From assembly GCA_018061065.1 (NCBI GenBank), contig JAGOUV010000001.1, forward strand, positions 114,217 to 178,216: DNA of 64,000 nt, given 5' to 3'. Shown piece after piece: positions 37,893 to 51,787 of this stretch. Every line of letters starts with the position of its first letter. Within the stretch, counting starts at the first letter, position 1. The notes under the pieces are model-generated. The model was not told the origin of the DNA and did no database searches. It saw nothing but the letters and a program-made list of their open reading frames with translations. Made by a program: the position numbers and the translations under genes. The DNA comes from Candidatus Altimarinota bacterium. Lineage in GTDB: Bacteria > Patescibacteriota > Gracilibacteria > UBA1369 > UM-FILTER-53-11.

Positions 37893-39950
37893 ATGGCTGA
37901 AACAACTACACCAACGACACCTGCTGCAGTAGTTCCCAGTGTGAGTGTGAACGCGAGTGGAATTCCCACGGGACTTCCCCTGACACCTCCACCTGCTTCA
38001 GCGACTGCTACAGCTGCTGCTGCAACTGCCAAAAAGAAAGGATTTTTGGATTCTTTGAAAGATCAGTGGGAGGCGCATGTGGAAAAGAATAAGATTAAGG
38101 CACAATCACAAAAAGCCGGCGAACAAGCTGGCCAGGCTATTACACAAACGGTGACTCAGGCGGAAAATACGGGTGATAAGCTCACTGCCCAAGAGCGACA
38201 GGAGATCATGCAGGCTGAAAAAATATTTCAAGAAGGGCTGGCGAGTATTCGTGATTTAATCGCGCCGTCTTCTATGGAGATTGGCTATGAGTCGATAAAG
38301 ATTTCGGGCATGTATGCAAAGACGATGCTCGTGTTTGCCTATCCTCGTTATCTCGATACAAACTGGATGAGTCCGTTGGTAAATTTTGACGTCACTATGG
38401 ATGTGGCACAGTTTATTTATCCAATCGATTCTGCGGCGATTATGCGTGTATTGCGCAGAAAAGTAGCACAGATGCAGTCGGCAATTCGTATCGATCAGGA
38501 AAAGGGAAATGTGCGTGATCCAGCGATTGAAACAGCATTGCAGGATGCAGAAGAATTGCGTACGCAGCTGCAGCGTGGTCAGGAAAAATTTTTCCAGTTT
38601 GCAATGTATATGACGGTCTATGCCAAGACTGAAAAAGGCCTACGGAAATTTACAAAACAAATTGAAAGTTTGCTCGGTGGAAAATTAATTTTAACCCGTG
38701 GAACTGAACTTCAAACTGAACAAGGATTCACTTCAACGTTGCCATTGTGTTTGGATGAGATCTACACGATACGCAACATGAATACCTCTCCGCTTTCGAC
38801 AACATTCCCTTTCACCTCTTCTTCACTCACGAGCAATGACGGTATTCTTTATGGATTAAATCGTCATAATGACAGTTTGATTATCTTTGATCGTTTTTCT
38901 TTGGAAAATGCGAATTCAGTGGTGTTTGCTAAGTCCGGTGCGGGTAAATCGTATGCAGTTAAATTGGAAGTTTTGAGAAGCTTAATGATGGGCACTGACG
39001 TTATTATTATTGATCCTGAAAATGAATATGAAGCGCTCTCACAGACTGTGGGAGGAACGTATTTACGTGTTTCGTTAACTTCAGATCGACGTATAAACCC
39101 TTTTGATTTACCGCCGCCTTTAAAGGATGAGGATGTTCAGCCGGGTGACTTGCTGCGCAGTAATATTATTACGCTGCAGGGGTTGTTAAAACTTATGATC
39201 GGGGAGATGACCGCGACGGAAGAATCGATTTTGGATAAAGCACTTAATGATGTTTACGCGGTGCGTGGAATTACGATGAGCGTTCCCGATCCTGCCTCAA
39301 TGACCCCTCCGACAATGGAAGATTTAGAGTCGATTTTGGGTTCTATGGAAGGTGGCCAAAACTTGGCTCAACGTCTGCAGAAATTTACCACAGGAACCTA
39401 TGGAGGCATCTTTAATAAGCCGACTAATGTGAACATGAGCTCGGGACTTATGGTGTTCTCGATTCGTGATTTGGAGGACTCACTGCGTCCCATTGCGATG
39501 TATATTATTTTGAATTATATCTGGACGCGTGTCCGTGCTGAGATGAAGAAACGCCTTCTTATTATTGATGAGGCGTGGTCACTTATGAAGCACGATGATT
39601 CTGCTCAATTCTTATTTGGATTGGTAAAGCGTGCTCGTAAGTATTTCCTTGGTGTGACTACTATTACTCAAGACGTTGAGGACTTTGTAAACAATCAATA
39701 CGGTAAACCGATTATTACTAACTCGTCATTGCAACTCCTGCTCAAGCAGGCGCCTTCCGCCATTGAGCCACTTACGAAAGTATTTAATCTCACGGAGGGG
39801 GAGAAGTATATGTTATTGAACTCTGGGGTGGGGCAAGGATTATTTTTTGCCGGCCTCAAACACGTCGCGATTCAAATCATCGCGTCGTATTCTGAGGACA
39901 AACTTGTTACTACGAATCCCGAGCAGCTCCTTAAGCAAGGAGGTAAATAA
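37893..39950 (+). CDS. VirB4/TraC-family type IV secretion ATPase
   Basis: A 685-residue protein. A Thr/Pro/Ala-rich N-terminus and coiled region (1-120) precede a VirB4-like domain; Walker A SGAGKS is at 348-353, DPENEYEALSQ follows, and Walker B is LLIIDEAW near 555. C-terminal motifs (TTITQDVEDF, IITNSSLQLLLKQ) are typical of the family. It powers conjugation-like or competence-like secretion systems. No other secretion gene lies in the window, so the partner complex is encoded elsewhere. It ends directly against the convergent S41 protease gene with no gap. Confidence 0.9.
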   Translation: MAETTTPTTPAAVVPSVSVNASGIPTGLPLTPPPASATATAAAATAKKKGFLDSLKDQWEAHVEKNKIKAQSQKAGEQAGQAITQTVTQAENTGDKLTAQERQEIMQAEKIFQEGLASIRDLIAPSSMEIGYESIKISGMYAKTMLVFAYPRYLDTNWMSPLVNFDVTMDVAQFIYPIDSAAIMRVLRRKVAQMQSAIRIDQEKGNVRDPAIETALQDAEELRTQLQRGQEKFFQFAMYMTVYAKTEKGLRKFTKQIESLLGGKLILTRGTELQTEQGFTSTLPLCLDEIYTIRNMNTSPLSTTFPFTSSSLTSNDGILYGLNRHNDSLIIFDRFSLENANSVVFAKSGAGKSYAVKLEVLRSLMMGTDVIIIDPENEYEALSQTVGGTYLRVSLTSDRRINPFDLPPPLKDEDVQPGDLLRSNIITLQGLLKLMIGEMTATEESILDKALNDVYAVRGITMSVPDPASMTPPTMEDLESILGSMEGGQNLAQRLQKFTTGTYGGIFNKPTNVNMSSGLMVFSIRDLEDSLRPIAMYIILNYIWTRVRAEMKKRLLIIDEAWSLMKHDDSAQFLFGLVKRARKYFLGVTTITQDVEDFVNNQYGKPIITNSSLQLLLKQAPSAIEPLTKVFNLTEGEKYMLLNSGVGQGLFFAGLKHVAIQIIASYSEDKLVTTNPEQLLKQGGK

Positions 39951-41663
39951 TTAGCGGCCGTTGATAATATTTACCGCTGCATCTAACTGAGGATCGCGGT
40001 TATTTTTCCGATCATCATCGGTCATTTTTACCGTTAATTCTGGGGTGATGCCGTCTTTATTAATATGTCGTTTTAGGGGAGTGAGCCATTCAGCAACGGT
40101 TAATTTGAGTGATGAGCCATCAACAAAATCAATTATCTCTTGAACGGTGCCTTTGCCGTATGACTTTTCGCCCACGATTGTTGCCAAGCGATAATCTTGA
40201 AGAGCTCCTGCAAAAATTTCTGACGCAGATGCGCTTCCGTTGTTTATTAACACGACGGTTTTAAACGAGCGCAAAGATGGGTCGGAGTGTGACGTCTCAA
40301 TATCTTCATGGTCTGGATATTTCACAAAGGTAATGGTCTCGCCCTTATTTACATAATATCCCGCGAGCTGTAGTGCGACACTTAGGTATCCGCCTGGATT
40401 ATTGCGTAGATCAATAATGATACCGCGTGGAGGTGAGAGCTGTAATTGTTTTGCGATAGTGGCGAATTCTACTACTGTATTTGCACCAAAATTACTGAGG
40501 GTGATAACGGCGATATTATCTACGGTACGCGTAACTGAAGTTGAAACTACGCGTACAACATCGCGCGTGATCAAAAACTCCTTTGCCATTTTATTTCGAA
40601 GAACACGAAGTTTTACCTGAGTTCCTTTTTTACCCTTAATCTTTGCAATAGCTTCAGTGAGCGTCATTCCTTTTACTGAAACGCCATCAACCGCATCGAT
40701 AATATCATCTGCAAGGATGCCGGCTTTTTCTGCAGGAGATCCGACGAGGGGAGTCACAATAACAAAATCTCCATCGTGATCCTGGATAACTGCACCGATT
40801 CCCTCTACTTGTCCACTTAAGCTATCTACTGTTTTTACGTCACCAGGGGGCGTGAACGTTGAATATTTATCGTCGAGCTCTTTTACCATTCCCTGTACAG
40901 CACCGTAAATGAGTTTGTCTTTATTAACTTTATCGCGGCCGATATATGTTTCGAAAATACGATCCCAGACTCCTGCCATAACAGGATATTTTGAGGTCAT
41001 ATCAATATTCGGCGTATCATTGGGAATTACGGAAATAGTTAAGATACTTGGTGCATTGCGTACGATATGAATAAAATGTGCGGCACGTCCGCGGGCAACG
41101 TGAGCCATTGGATGTACTGCCCCTTTTTCAATCACTCCTAACTGAATTGCTTTATTAATAACGGGAGCTTGTGAACTTTCTACGGAAACATCCGTTGCTC
41201 CATAACTTGCTTCATTAATTACTTTAGGAACGGTGATTCCTTCTACTTGGAATAACCATAGAAGCGCGTCATACGTAGTAATGTTCTTATTAGAATTGAA
41301 TTTTCCTGCTACTCCTACTGGCTCTTTCAGAATGCCTAAGTCCACCATGCGATAGACGTATTTGGCGATTTCATTATCGACGCTAAGGTCGGCAAAACGT
41401 TTTTTTGTCTTAGGAGTGTATTGAGCTGGGTCAAAACCGGCATGTCTCATGATCCACTCGGCATACTCTCCTCTCGTAATCAGTCGATTTGGTTTAAAAA
41501 AAGGCCCCTCAAATATGCCGGAGTTCTCTATGTATTGTATGTCTGTAAAGTATTTATCCCTTTCACCAACATCGGGAAATGCTGCGACTGCAGGGCTTAT
41601 AGATCCAATTAATAAGGCTCCCGTAACAAGGGAAATTACCAGTAATTTGAGAGAATTTTTCAT
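39951..41663 (-). CDS. SLH-domain S41 C-terminal processing protease
   Basis: A 570-residue exported protease. Signal peptide 1-28 (AVAA). Residues 29-200 form about three S-layer homology modules (FPDVGERDKYFTDIQYIENSGIFEG, RGEYAEWIMR and similar) that normally hold a protein to the cell wall. A PDZ domain covers 285-355. The S41 domain has NNGSASASEIFAGALQD (nucleophile Ser477 or Ser479) and the general-base Lys504 in SYGKGTVQ. CtpA-like enzymes trim exported proteins. A TATAGT box 7 bases before the ATG (41676-41671) implies a nearly leaderless mRNA. Confidence 0.92.
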   Translation of the reverse strand: MKNSLKLLVISLVTGALLIGSISPAVAAFPDVGERDKYFTDIQYIENSGIFEGPFFKPNRLITRGEYAEWIMRHAGFDPAQYTPKTKKRFADLSVDNEIAKYVYRMVDLGILKEPVGVAGKFNSNKNITTYDALLWLFQVEGITVPKVINEASYGATDVSVESSQAPVINKAIQLGVIEKGAVHPMAHVARGRAAHFIHIVRNAPSILTISVIPNDTPNIDMTSKYPVMAGVWDRIFETYIGRDKVNKDKLIYGAVQGMVKELDDKYSTFTPPGDVKTVDSLSGQVEGIGAVIQDHDGDFVIVTPLVGSPAEKAGILADDIIDAVDGVSVKGMTLTEAIAKIKGKKGTQVKLRVLRNKMAKEFLITRDVVRVVSTSVTRTVDNIAVITLSNFGANTVVEFATIAKQLQLSPPRGIIIDLRNNPGGYLSVALQLAGYYVNKGETITFVKYPDHEDIETSHSDPSLRSFKTVVLINNGSASASEIFAGALQDYRLATIVGEKSYGKGTVQEIIDFVDGSSLKLTVAEWLTPLKRHINKDGITPELTVKMTDDDRKNNRDPQLDAAVNIINGR

Positions 41664-41730
41664 AGAAATTACTATACCCTTGCCGGGCTTTAGAATATAC
41701 GGTTTTTTCCTTGACTAAAGTGGCCCCGGA

Positions 41731-41767
41731 TTGACTGGTAAGCCTAAAAAGGCTATAATTAACAGAT
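41731..41767 (+). promoter_or_regulatory. Promoter of the FecR-like gene, with dyad and shared 16-mer
   Basis: TTGACT (41731-41736), a 17-base spacer and TATAAT (41754-41759) are near consensus. AGCCT-AAAA-AGGCT (41741-41754) forms an inverted repeat touching the -10. GCTATAATTAACAGAT (41752-41767) is identical to 17247-17262 before the HAD gene. The leader is about 21 bases. Confidence 0.65.
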
Positions 41768-41786
41768 TACATTTAGTGCTCGATCT

Positions 41787-46123
<4,337 letters not shown>

Positions 46124-46153
46124 TTATTACCTATGTAAAGTAGCCTGGCACTT

Positions 46154-46360
46154 ATGATTACGCTCAAGAAAAACAACGCAAAGGAGTCTAACGAGAAGCT
46201 TATCTCTCGCTTTCAAAAGAAAGTACAGGGAAGCCGCATCATCCTCATGGCAAAGTCACGCAAGTACTTTACTAAGCCAATGAAGAAGCCGATGATCCGT
46301 GCTCGCGCTATGAAGCGTGAAGAGTTCCGTTCAGATCGCGAAAAGAAGAAGTATTTATAG
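46154..46360 (+). CDS. rpsU: Ribosomal protein bS21
   Basis: A 68-residue basic protein of the bS21 family, part of the 30S platform near the 3' end of 16S rRNA. The N-terminal MITLKKNNAKESNEKLISRFQKKVQ corresponds to the conserved bS21 helix; the C-terminal part is Arg/Lys-rich (KREEFRSDREKKKYL). It follows gyrB by 30 bases and is closed by an intrinsic terminator. Confidence 0.85.
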   Translation: MITLKKNNAKESNEKLISRFQKKVQGSRIILMAKSRKYFTKPMKKPMIRARAMKREEFRSDREKKKYL

Positions 46361-46369
46361 AGACTTTTA

Positions 46370-46406
46370 AAAGAGCAGCCTCCTATTTGGATGGTGCTCT
46401 TTTTTC
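46370..46406 (+). terminator. Intrinsic terminator after rpsU
   Basis: AAAAGAGCA (46369-46377) pairs with TGCTCTTTT (46395-46403), followed by further T residues, with a partly paired CC/GG in the loop. It separates rpsU from prmC, which starts only 16 bases later, so some read-through or a promoter inside the hairpin region is needed for prmC. Confidence 0.75.
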
Positions 46407-46421
46407 GTAGCTCGTCTGACT

Positions 46422-47249
46422 ATGATTATCCAAGAGGCATTGAATCAAGCGGTATCTTTTGGAATTTCACGTATCGAGGCAAAAATTGTCTTGGCTTGGC
46501 TGCTTAAGTGCGATGCAGCGTTTTTGATTGCATACCCAGAGTCGCCCCTTTCTGAGGAAATTGCCCTTAAACTTGAGGCGCATGCTCAGGATATAGCCAG
46601 TGGCGTGCCGATCGAACACATCACGGGAATAAAGTGGTTTTATGGTCGGCCTTTTTTTGTTAATAAAAATGTTTTGATTCCCCGCCCAGAAACGGAACAC
46701 ATTATAGAAGAGGTGATTGCCCATATAGGGGCTGAAGAAGAGGTGAGTATTTTGGATGTGGGGACGGGCTCCGGCTGTATCGCTATCACTTTGAGTTTGG
46801 AACTACCGAATGCTCAATGTACTGCAGTGGATATTTCAGAGGCGGCACTGGTGGTAGCGCATGTAAATGCGGAAAAGTTTAATAGTGGTCAGCGGGTGGA
46901 ATTTTTGAAAAGCGATCTTTTGGATGAAGTCACTAAAAGAAAATTTGATGTTATTGTGGCGAATTTGCCGTATATAGGCAGGGTAGAGGAGCCCGAGCTG
47001 GAGGTGAAAGTTCGCGATCACGAGCCAGTGCAAGCCCTTTACGGAGGTCATCATGGCTATGAGCTGTATGAGCGGTTTCTTGATGAATGTAGTGGATTAT
47101 TCCATCAACCGCGTGTAATCATGTGTGAAGTCGGTGCCGGTCAGCGTAAGGTAATTACCGAACTGATTGAAAAATACTACAAAGCAGCTAGAATCGAATG
47201 GACTTCTGATTTGGCGGGTTTAGATCGTGTTGTAAAAATCTATGTTTGA
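46422..47249 (+). CDS. prmC: Peptide chain release factor N5-glutamine methyltransferase
   Basis: PrmC/HemK (275 aa) methylates the Gln of the GGQ motif in release factors. The SAM-binding fold shows [20 protein letters not shown] and AVDISEAAL. The substrate-Gln motif, usually NPPY, is NLPY here (residues 181-184). An N-terminal helical domain (1-80) binds the release factor and contains [13 protein letters not shown] and the IPRPETE segment. It overlaps prfA, its substrate, by 8 bases, a conserved pairing in bacteria. Confidence 0.94.
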   Translation: MIIQEALNQAVSFGISRIEAKIVLAWLLKCDAAFLIAYPESPLSEEIALKLEAHAQDIASGVPIEHITGIKWFYGRPFFVNKNVLIPRPETEHIIEEVIAHIGAEEEVSILDVGTGSGCIAITLSLELPNAQCTAVDISEAALVVAHVNAEKFNSGQRVEFLKSDLLDEVTKRKFDVIVANLPYIGRVEEPELEVKVRDHEPVQALYGGHHGYELYERFLDECSGLFHQPRVIMCEVGAGQRKVITELIEKYYKAARIEWTSDLAGLDRVVKIYV

Positions 47250-48309
47250 TAAGTTAGAAAAATTAGATAAAGAGTATGAGGAACTTTTAGTGAAGCAAAG
47301 TGATCCGGCGGTTTTGAGTAATAGAAATGAGGCGCGCACATTGGGAAAACGTAAAAATGAAATTGAAGAGGCAGTGCTTTTGTACCGTCAGTTACGCGAT
47401 CTAAAAAAACAGTTAGACGAGGCGCAAGAACTTGCAGAGAGTAGTGATGCGGAAATGCGTGCTATGGCTCAAGAAGAGGTTCAGGAATGTAAGCCAAAAG
47501 TGGTTGAGTTGGAAGAAAAGCTGCGTGTGGCACTTTTGCCAAAAGATCCCGATGACGATAAAGATTGTATCGTGGAAATTCGTGCGGGTGCCGGTGGTGA
47601 AGAAGCCGCACTTTTTGGTGCAGAGTTGAGTCGTATGTACATGCGTTATTCTGAGAGCAATCGTTGGAAGCTGGAGCTCATGAGTCAGAGCGAGGCCTCT
47701 GCCGGTGGAATTAAAGAAATTATTTTTGCCGTGCGTGGGAAAGGTGCTTTTGGAAAACTAAAGTATGAAAGCGGTGTGCATCGTGTTCAGCGCATCCCTT
47801 CTACTGAATCAAAAGGACGTGTTCATACTTCTACCGTGACGGTAGCGGTGTTGCCGGAGGTGGAGGACATTGATGTCGAAATTAAACAGGAAGATCTTCG
47901 AATTGATACGTATCGCTCTGGTGGTGCTGGCGGGCAGAATGTGAATAAAACTGAATCGGCAATTCGTATTACACATATGCCGACGGGAATTGTGGTGGCT
48001 TGTCAGGATGAGCGTTCGCAGCTACAAAACCGTGAGAAAGCCTATGAAATTTTAAGATCACGTATGTATATGCACCAGAAAGAAATGCAGGATAAAGAGC
48101 GTCGCAGCGCACGTCTCGCGCAGATCGGAAGTGGCGATCGTAGCGAAAAAATCCGTACGTATAATTTCCCGCAGGATCGTGTTACCGATCATCGTATTCA
48201 CGAAAATTTCAGCAATATTCCCGCTATCATGGAGGGGAAATTAGAGCCGATGTTGGAAAAGCTAATCGTCGAAGACCAAGCTAGGATGCTTGCGGATGCT
48301 CAGGAATAA
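47242..48309 (+). CDS. prfA: Peptide chain release factor 1
   Basis: RF1 (355 aa) terminates at UAA and UAG. The codon-reading motif is PST (186-188, RF1-type PxT in place of the SPF of RF2), and the catalytic GGQ is at 230-232 in [15 protein letters not shown]. The N-terminal coiled region and the central [15 protein letters not shown] block match the family. It overlaps prmC by 8 bases. The 3' end overlaps msrB on the opposite strand by 29 bases. TGA is also used as a stop in this window, so an RF2 should exist elsewhere. Confidence 0.97.
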   Translation: MFDKLEKLDKEYEELLVKQSDPAVLSNRNEARTLGKRKNEIEEAVLLYRQLRDLKKQLDEAQELAESSDAEMRAMAQEEVQECKPKVVELEEKLRVALLPKDPDDDKDCIVEIRAGAGGEEAALFGAELSRMYMRYSESNRWKLELMSQSEASAGGIKEIIFAVRGKGAFGKLKYESGVHRVQRIPSTESKGRVHTSTVTVAVLPEVEDIDVEIKQEDLRIDTYRSGGAGGQNVNKTESAIRITHMPTGIVVACQDERSQLQNREKAYEILRSRMYMHQKEMQDKERRSARLAQIGSGDRSEKIRTYNFPQDRVTDHRIHENFSNIPAIMEGKLEPMLEKLIVEDQARMLADAQE

Positions 48310-48655
48310 ATTTGATCGAGAGTGAGTTCACACAGTGACGTGTGTTTTTTGGTGTAAACTGCTCACCCTCAAAAACGTGACCTAAATGTCCTCCACACTG
48401 AGCACAGGTAATTTCCGTACGCAGACCGTCTGCATCAACCGTTCGTTTTACTGAATCAGGAAAAGAGTCATCAAAAGCGGGCCATCCACATCCCGCATCA
48501 AATTTTGCTTTGGCTGAGTAGAGGGGATTGTTGCAACGTCGACAGACAAACGTTCCGGGCGTAAAGGTATTCACATACTCGCCACTGAACGGCATCTCAG
48601 TTCCTTTGCCTACAATTACGCGCTCTTCTTCTGGGGTGAGTGGGTTGTATTGCAT
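48281..48655 (-). CDS. msrB: Peptide-methionine (R)-S-oxide reductase
   Basis: MsrB (124 aa) reduces methionine-R-sulfoxide in proteins. The catalytic Cys is in [11 protein letters not shown] near the C-terminus. Two CxxC pairs (CRRCNN and CAQCGG) form the structural zinc site, and the family blocks [21 protein letters not shown] and DAGCGWPAF are present. The stop lies inside the last codons of the convergent prfA. A thioredoxin-type or glutathione-type reductant is needed. Confidence 0.95.
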   Translation of the reverse strand: MQYNPLTPEEERVIVGKGTEMPFSGEYVNTFTPGTFVCRRCNNPLYSAKAKFDAGCGWPAFDDSFPDSVKRTVDADGLRTEITCAQCGGHLGHVFEGEQFTPKNTRHCVNSLSIKFIPEHPQAS

Positions 48656-48658
48656 ACT

Positions 48659-49987
48659 CTATTTAACGTTTATAGGTGAATCTTCTCTGTCGTATTTAGT
48701 AACTGTAAAGACGCCCTCGGCATAGGTAAAGGACTTATTAAGTTGGCCTAAGGCTCCTGGTGCGCCTTGTTTAAACCTACAATTTTCTTTGTAATAATCA
48801 TTCAGGGGACAGATACTCATATAATTCATATCACCTGGGCCAAAATCCTCGTTCTCTTTGAGAAATAATTCCCGTAGCTGTGGTTCAGTTTTGGAGTCCT
48901 TTATCTTAGCTTTAATTAATGTGCCATTTTCCCATTTCAAAATGTACGAATCGACATAGCCACCGCTTCCATCTTGATAGGTACTTATCTCTACTTCTTT
49001 TGTTCCATCTTTGTCCAAATCAATTTCCCGATAAAATCTAGGATCTTTCATAATACTAGTTACTCCATAATTCTTTCCCACCGTGCCTTCGTCTTGAAAA
49101 ATTATTTTCCATCCTGGATTAATACCTTCCTCCCATTTGTAAATTTCATAAGCACCATTTTCAGTGTATTCAAATATCGGAGTTTTTTTAGTGAGCGGTT
49201 TTTCAAAGTAAACAACAAACTCATCCTGTCCATCTTCATCAAAATCAAAGGGATGTACTACGGCATTTTCTTTGCTCGTGATTTCCTCTGTTCTAAGCCG
49301 ATATTCGTAGCTGTAGCTGCGGTCATATTTTTCGCTTTCAGTTGCGATTTTATGGGGGAGTGAGATGGTCAGCTCATCATTATTCCAGTTCATTTTTTTC
49401 TTATCAATAGTACACAGTCCCATGCCCTCCGTATCACACGTAAGTACGCTCGTCTTTTTTTCTAAGGTCGCCACTTTTTTCTCCTCATCACTCGTAAAAT
49501 CAAACATCCATATTGTCTCGGGAGTCAAAATATTTTCTTCACGTACAAATGCTGCCTTGGTTCCGTCAGGTGAGAGTAGTGTATTGGAATCAATCACGCC
49601 CTTTTTATGAAAGAGATACGACTCACCCGTATATTGAAATGCAGCAACGAGTATTTTTCCCGTTTCATTATTTACGATCAGTGCATATTTTGAAAGCAAT
49701 ATACATCCCTCACATCCAGCGAGCTCAGTAAAGTAGATGCGTGTTTCTTTTTGTTCTGTGATCGTGGTAAATACTCTGTGCTCTTCTGCCATTGCTCGAC
49801 TACCAAGTAGAGTGCCCACGGTTTCCTCGCTTATTTTTTGGTCATTAAGCCAGAGATAATCATTTTCTATATAATAACCAGCTGGTTGTATAGGTGTCGC
49901 AACGGGTATAACTGGGCTTCCACATGCTTGAAACAATAGAAGCAGACTCAACAGAGGCAGTAACAGGGGGGATTTATAAATTTTCAT
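48659..49987 (-). CDS. Putative lipoprotein with EF-hand/FG-GAP-like repeats
   Basis: A 442-residue protein with signal MKIYKSPLLLPLLSLLLLF and lipobox FQAC (Cys22). Two stretches, FDFDEDGQDEFVVYFE and DLDKDGTKEVEIS, look like calcium-binding FG-GAP/VCBS-type repeats that occur in beta-propeller proteins. Several Cys pairs (GCEGC, CDTEGMGLC) may form disulfides outside the cell. No enzymatic motif. It starts 3 bases before msrB on the same strand, so the two may be cotranscribed. The TATTAT box at 50002-49997 overlaps the -10 of the divergent gene. Confidence 0.72.
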   Translation of the reverse strand: MKIYKSPLLLPLLSLLLLFQACGSPVIPVATPIQPAGYYIENDYLWLNDQKISEETVGTLLGSRAMAEEHRVFTTITEQKETRIYFTELAGCEGCILLSKYALIVNNETGKILVAAFQYTGESYLFHKKGVIDSNTLLSPDGTKAAFVREENILTPETIWMFDFTSDEEKKVATLEKKTSVLTCDTEGMGLCTIDKKKMNWNNDELTISLPHKIATESEKYDRSYSYEYRLRTEEITSKENAVVHPFDFDEDGQDEFVVYFEKPLTKKTPIFEYTENGAYEIYKWEEGINPGWKIIFQDEGTVGKNYGVTSIMKDPRFYREIDLDKDGTKEVEISTYQDGSGGYVDSYILKWENGTLIKAKIKDSKTEPQLRELFLKENEDFGPGDMNYMSICPLNDYYKENCRFKQGAPGALGQLNKSFTYAEGVFTVTKYDREDSPINVK

Positions 49988-49995
49988 ATTTATGG

Positions 49996-50002
49996 TATAA
50001 TA
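49996..50002. promoter_or_regulatory. Shared divergent -10 element
   Basis: TATAAT (49996-50001, plus) and TATTAT (50002-49997, minus) overlap by five bases. The plus leader would be about 17 bases (ATG 50025), the minus leader about 3 bases (ATG 49987). Confidence 0.55.
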
Positions 50003-50024
50003 CAGAGAAACATAAATTAAATAT

Positions 50025-51542
50025 ATGGCAGGACCAGGACCACGTTATAATGATGCAGCCGATGAACTGGGTGAGCAAATGGATGCCCCGGTAGATATTT
50101 CTAAAGCTTTATTGGAGAAAGAATTGGGAATAACGATTGATGGATCAACTGAGGTGTATATATGTGGAGACTTTGATGTTACTGATCCCAAAGACAAAAC
50201 ACAGGTAGCGGACTCTTGGAAAAAAGGACACAAAATGGACTTCGATCCGGGAACGGGCAATTTGGGCGTGGATATTCCAAAGCTCGATGTTAACCGTAAG
50301 TACGCTTTTAAATATAAGGTAGTGATTAATCCTAGTACCCCTGCAGAAGAGACTTACTGGTGGCCAAAAGGTGATGCTAAGACAAACAGAGTGCTCGATG
50401 TCGCAAAAATTAAAAGACAGTTGGATAAAAAGCGTGAGCCGGATTTGAAGTTAGTAAAAGAGAATCAGGAAGCAGTGGGAAGTAAGTTATTAGCCGTATT
50501 AAGATCAGGAAAATCAGCCGACCGTGTGAAGGGAATTGGCGCGGTTATGGAGAGCTTTGATCGACAGTTATCGAAGTTTGATCAAGGTGAACGTGAGAAG
50601 ATTGCGATGGGAATGTTGAAGAAATTTTTTGCAGGAGCTAAGGATGTTCCCGTGCAGATTCGTGACCAGGTCACCTTGGATGATCCACAGACATTTGATG
50701 AATTAAAGACATCGTTGGAAAAGGGAGATAAAGAATTTCAGCGAGAGGTTATGTTGACCCTGCGTGCAGATCCTGCCGCTCGTGAGGCACTTGGTATGGA
50801 AGATGGCGAGGAAGATATTTCTGATCATGCAGGCAAAGCAGCGTTTGAGCGCATTGTCAGTGGATATACGATGCGCAATACAATTGGATTCGCGGGACTT
50901 GCGATTGAACGTAGTAAAAATCGTCAGGTAAAGCCGACCGATGCGCCCGAGCCCGCTGGGCTTGCGGCTGATTTGGATAGGCAGCGCGATACGCTCCTTG
51001 AAGAGGTAGAAAAGCGTTTCGGAGGAAGCGGCAAGAAAAAAGGACTCTTGGGAAAAATGCCTGCTGATAAGAAAAAGGCGGCGATTGATCGTTTGCTTGA
51101 TGTTGCATTGGTGGGTGGTGCTCTTGCCGGAGGAATCGTGCCTGCTGGTGCGGTCTGGCTCGGAAAAGGAATATTCGAGGGTGCTACCGGCACACGTTTA
51201 AGTGAGATTATTGCCGCTAAGACGTCTGATCATAAAGATGAGGAAATGAAAGCCGTGTGGAAAAAAGCAGGTAAAAATAACATCGCGACAAAATGGTGGG
51301 GAACAAAGGAGACTTTGGGAGATCTTACAATGAAAGGAGTCAAAAGGTCAGTGCCCCTTCTTGGAAAAAAACTTGCAGAGGGTAAAAAAGGACACGGAGC
51401 AAAGGCTGCAAACGATGATGTCGAGCATGGAAGTCATGCTGATCATGAGGCAAAGGCTCAGCGCGCCATCGATGCTGCATGTAAGAAAGTTGTTCTGGAG
51501 GGTAACCGCAACACGACCAAAGAATTTAAATTTTCTGCTTAA
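50025..51542 (+). CDS. Protein with N-terminal CBM48/AMPK-beta-like domain, unknown function
   Basis: A 505-residue protein. Residues about 40-125 (TEVYICGDFDVTDP, DSWKKGHKMDFDPGTGNLGVDIPKL, YAFKYKVVI, YWWPKGDAKTNRVLDV) resemble the Ig-like glycogen- or starch-binding modules of the CBM48/AMPK-beta type. The middle (130-330) is charged and helical. A Gly/Ala-rich hydrophobic segment (ALVGGALAGGIVPAGAVWLG, about 360-380) could enter a membrane. A Lys/His-rich tail (KKGHGAKAAN, EHGSHADHEAKA) follows. The CBM assignment is by pattern only and the role is unknown. It is followed closely by a 77-residue gene. Confidence 0.7.
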   Translation: MAGPGPRYNDAADELGEQMDAPVDISKALLEKELGITIDGSTEVYICGDFDVTDPKDKTQVADSWKKGHKMDFDPGTGNLGVDIPKLDVNRKYAFKYKVVINPSTPAEETYWWPKGDAKTNRVLDVAKIKRQLDKKREPDLKLVKENQEAVGSKLLAVLRSGKSADRVKGIGAVMESFDRQLSKFDQGEREKIAMGMLKKFFAGAKDVPVQIRDQVTLDDPQTFDELKTSLEKGDKEFQREVMLTLRADPAAREALGMEDGEEDISDHAGKAAFERIVSGYTMRNTIGFAGLAIERSKNRQVKPTDAPEPAGLAADLDRQRDTLLEEVEKRFGGSGKKKGLLGKMPADKKKAAIDRLLDVALVGGALAGGIVPAGAVWLGKGIFEGATGTRLSEIIAAKTSDHKDEEMKAVWKKAGKNNIATKWWGTKETLGDLTMKGVKRSVPLLGKKLAEGKKGHGAKAANDDVEHGSHADHEAKAQRAIDAACKKVVLEGNRNTTKEFKFSA

Positions 51543-51553
51543 TTATTTGTTTT

Positions 51554-51787
51554 ATGGACGAGCTTCTCAACAATCAACTCAATCAAGATATTATTTTGAT
51601 GCTTGCGCTCTCTCAGTTTATGGCACAGGCAGAAAAGCGTGCGTGGGTCGAGTTACTTGAAGATATGACGGACGAAGAAAAGAATATCCTTAAAAATAAT
51701 TTACAGCAGGCACTTGATAATGAATTGGTTTTTGAGAAAGGTGTCGCGGAGAATTTTGTTGAAGAACTTGCTAGTCTGCCAGTATAA
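51554..51787 (+). CDS. Small acidic helical protein, 77 aa
   Basis: Unrecognised. Entirely helical by pattern (MDELLNNQLNQDIILMLALSQFMAQAEKRAWVE), acidic, without a signal peptide. It starts 11 bases after the upstream 505-residue gene, so the two probably form one transcript and may interact. The last 17 bases overlap the end of nadB on the other strand. Confidence 0.65.
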   Translation: MDELLNNQLNQDIILMLALSQFMAQAEKRAWVELLEDMTDEEKNILKNNLQQALDNELVFEKGVAENFVEELASLPV

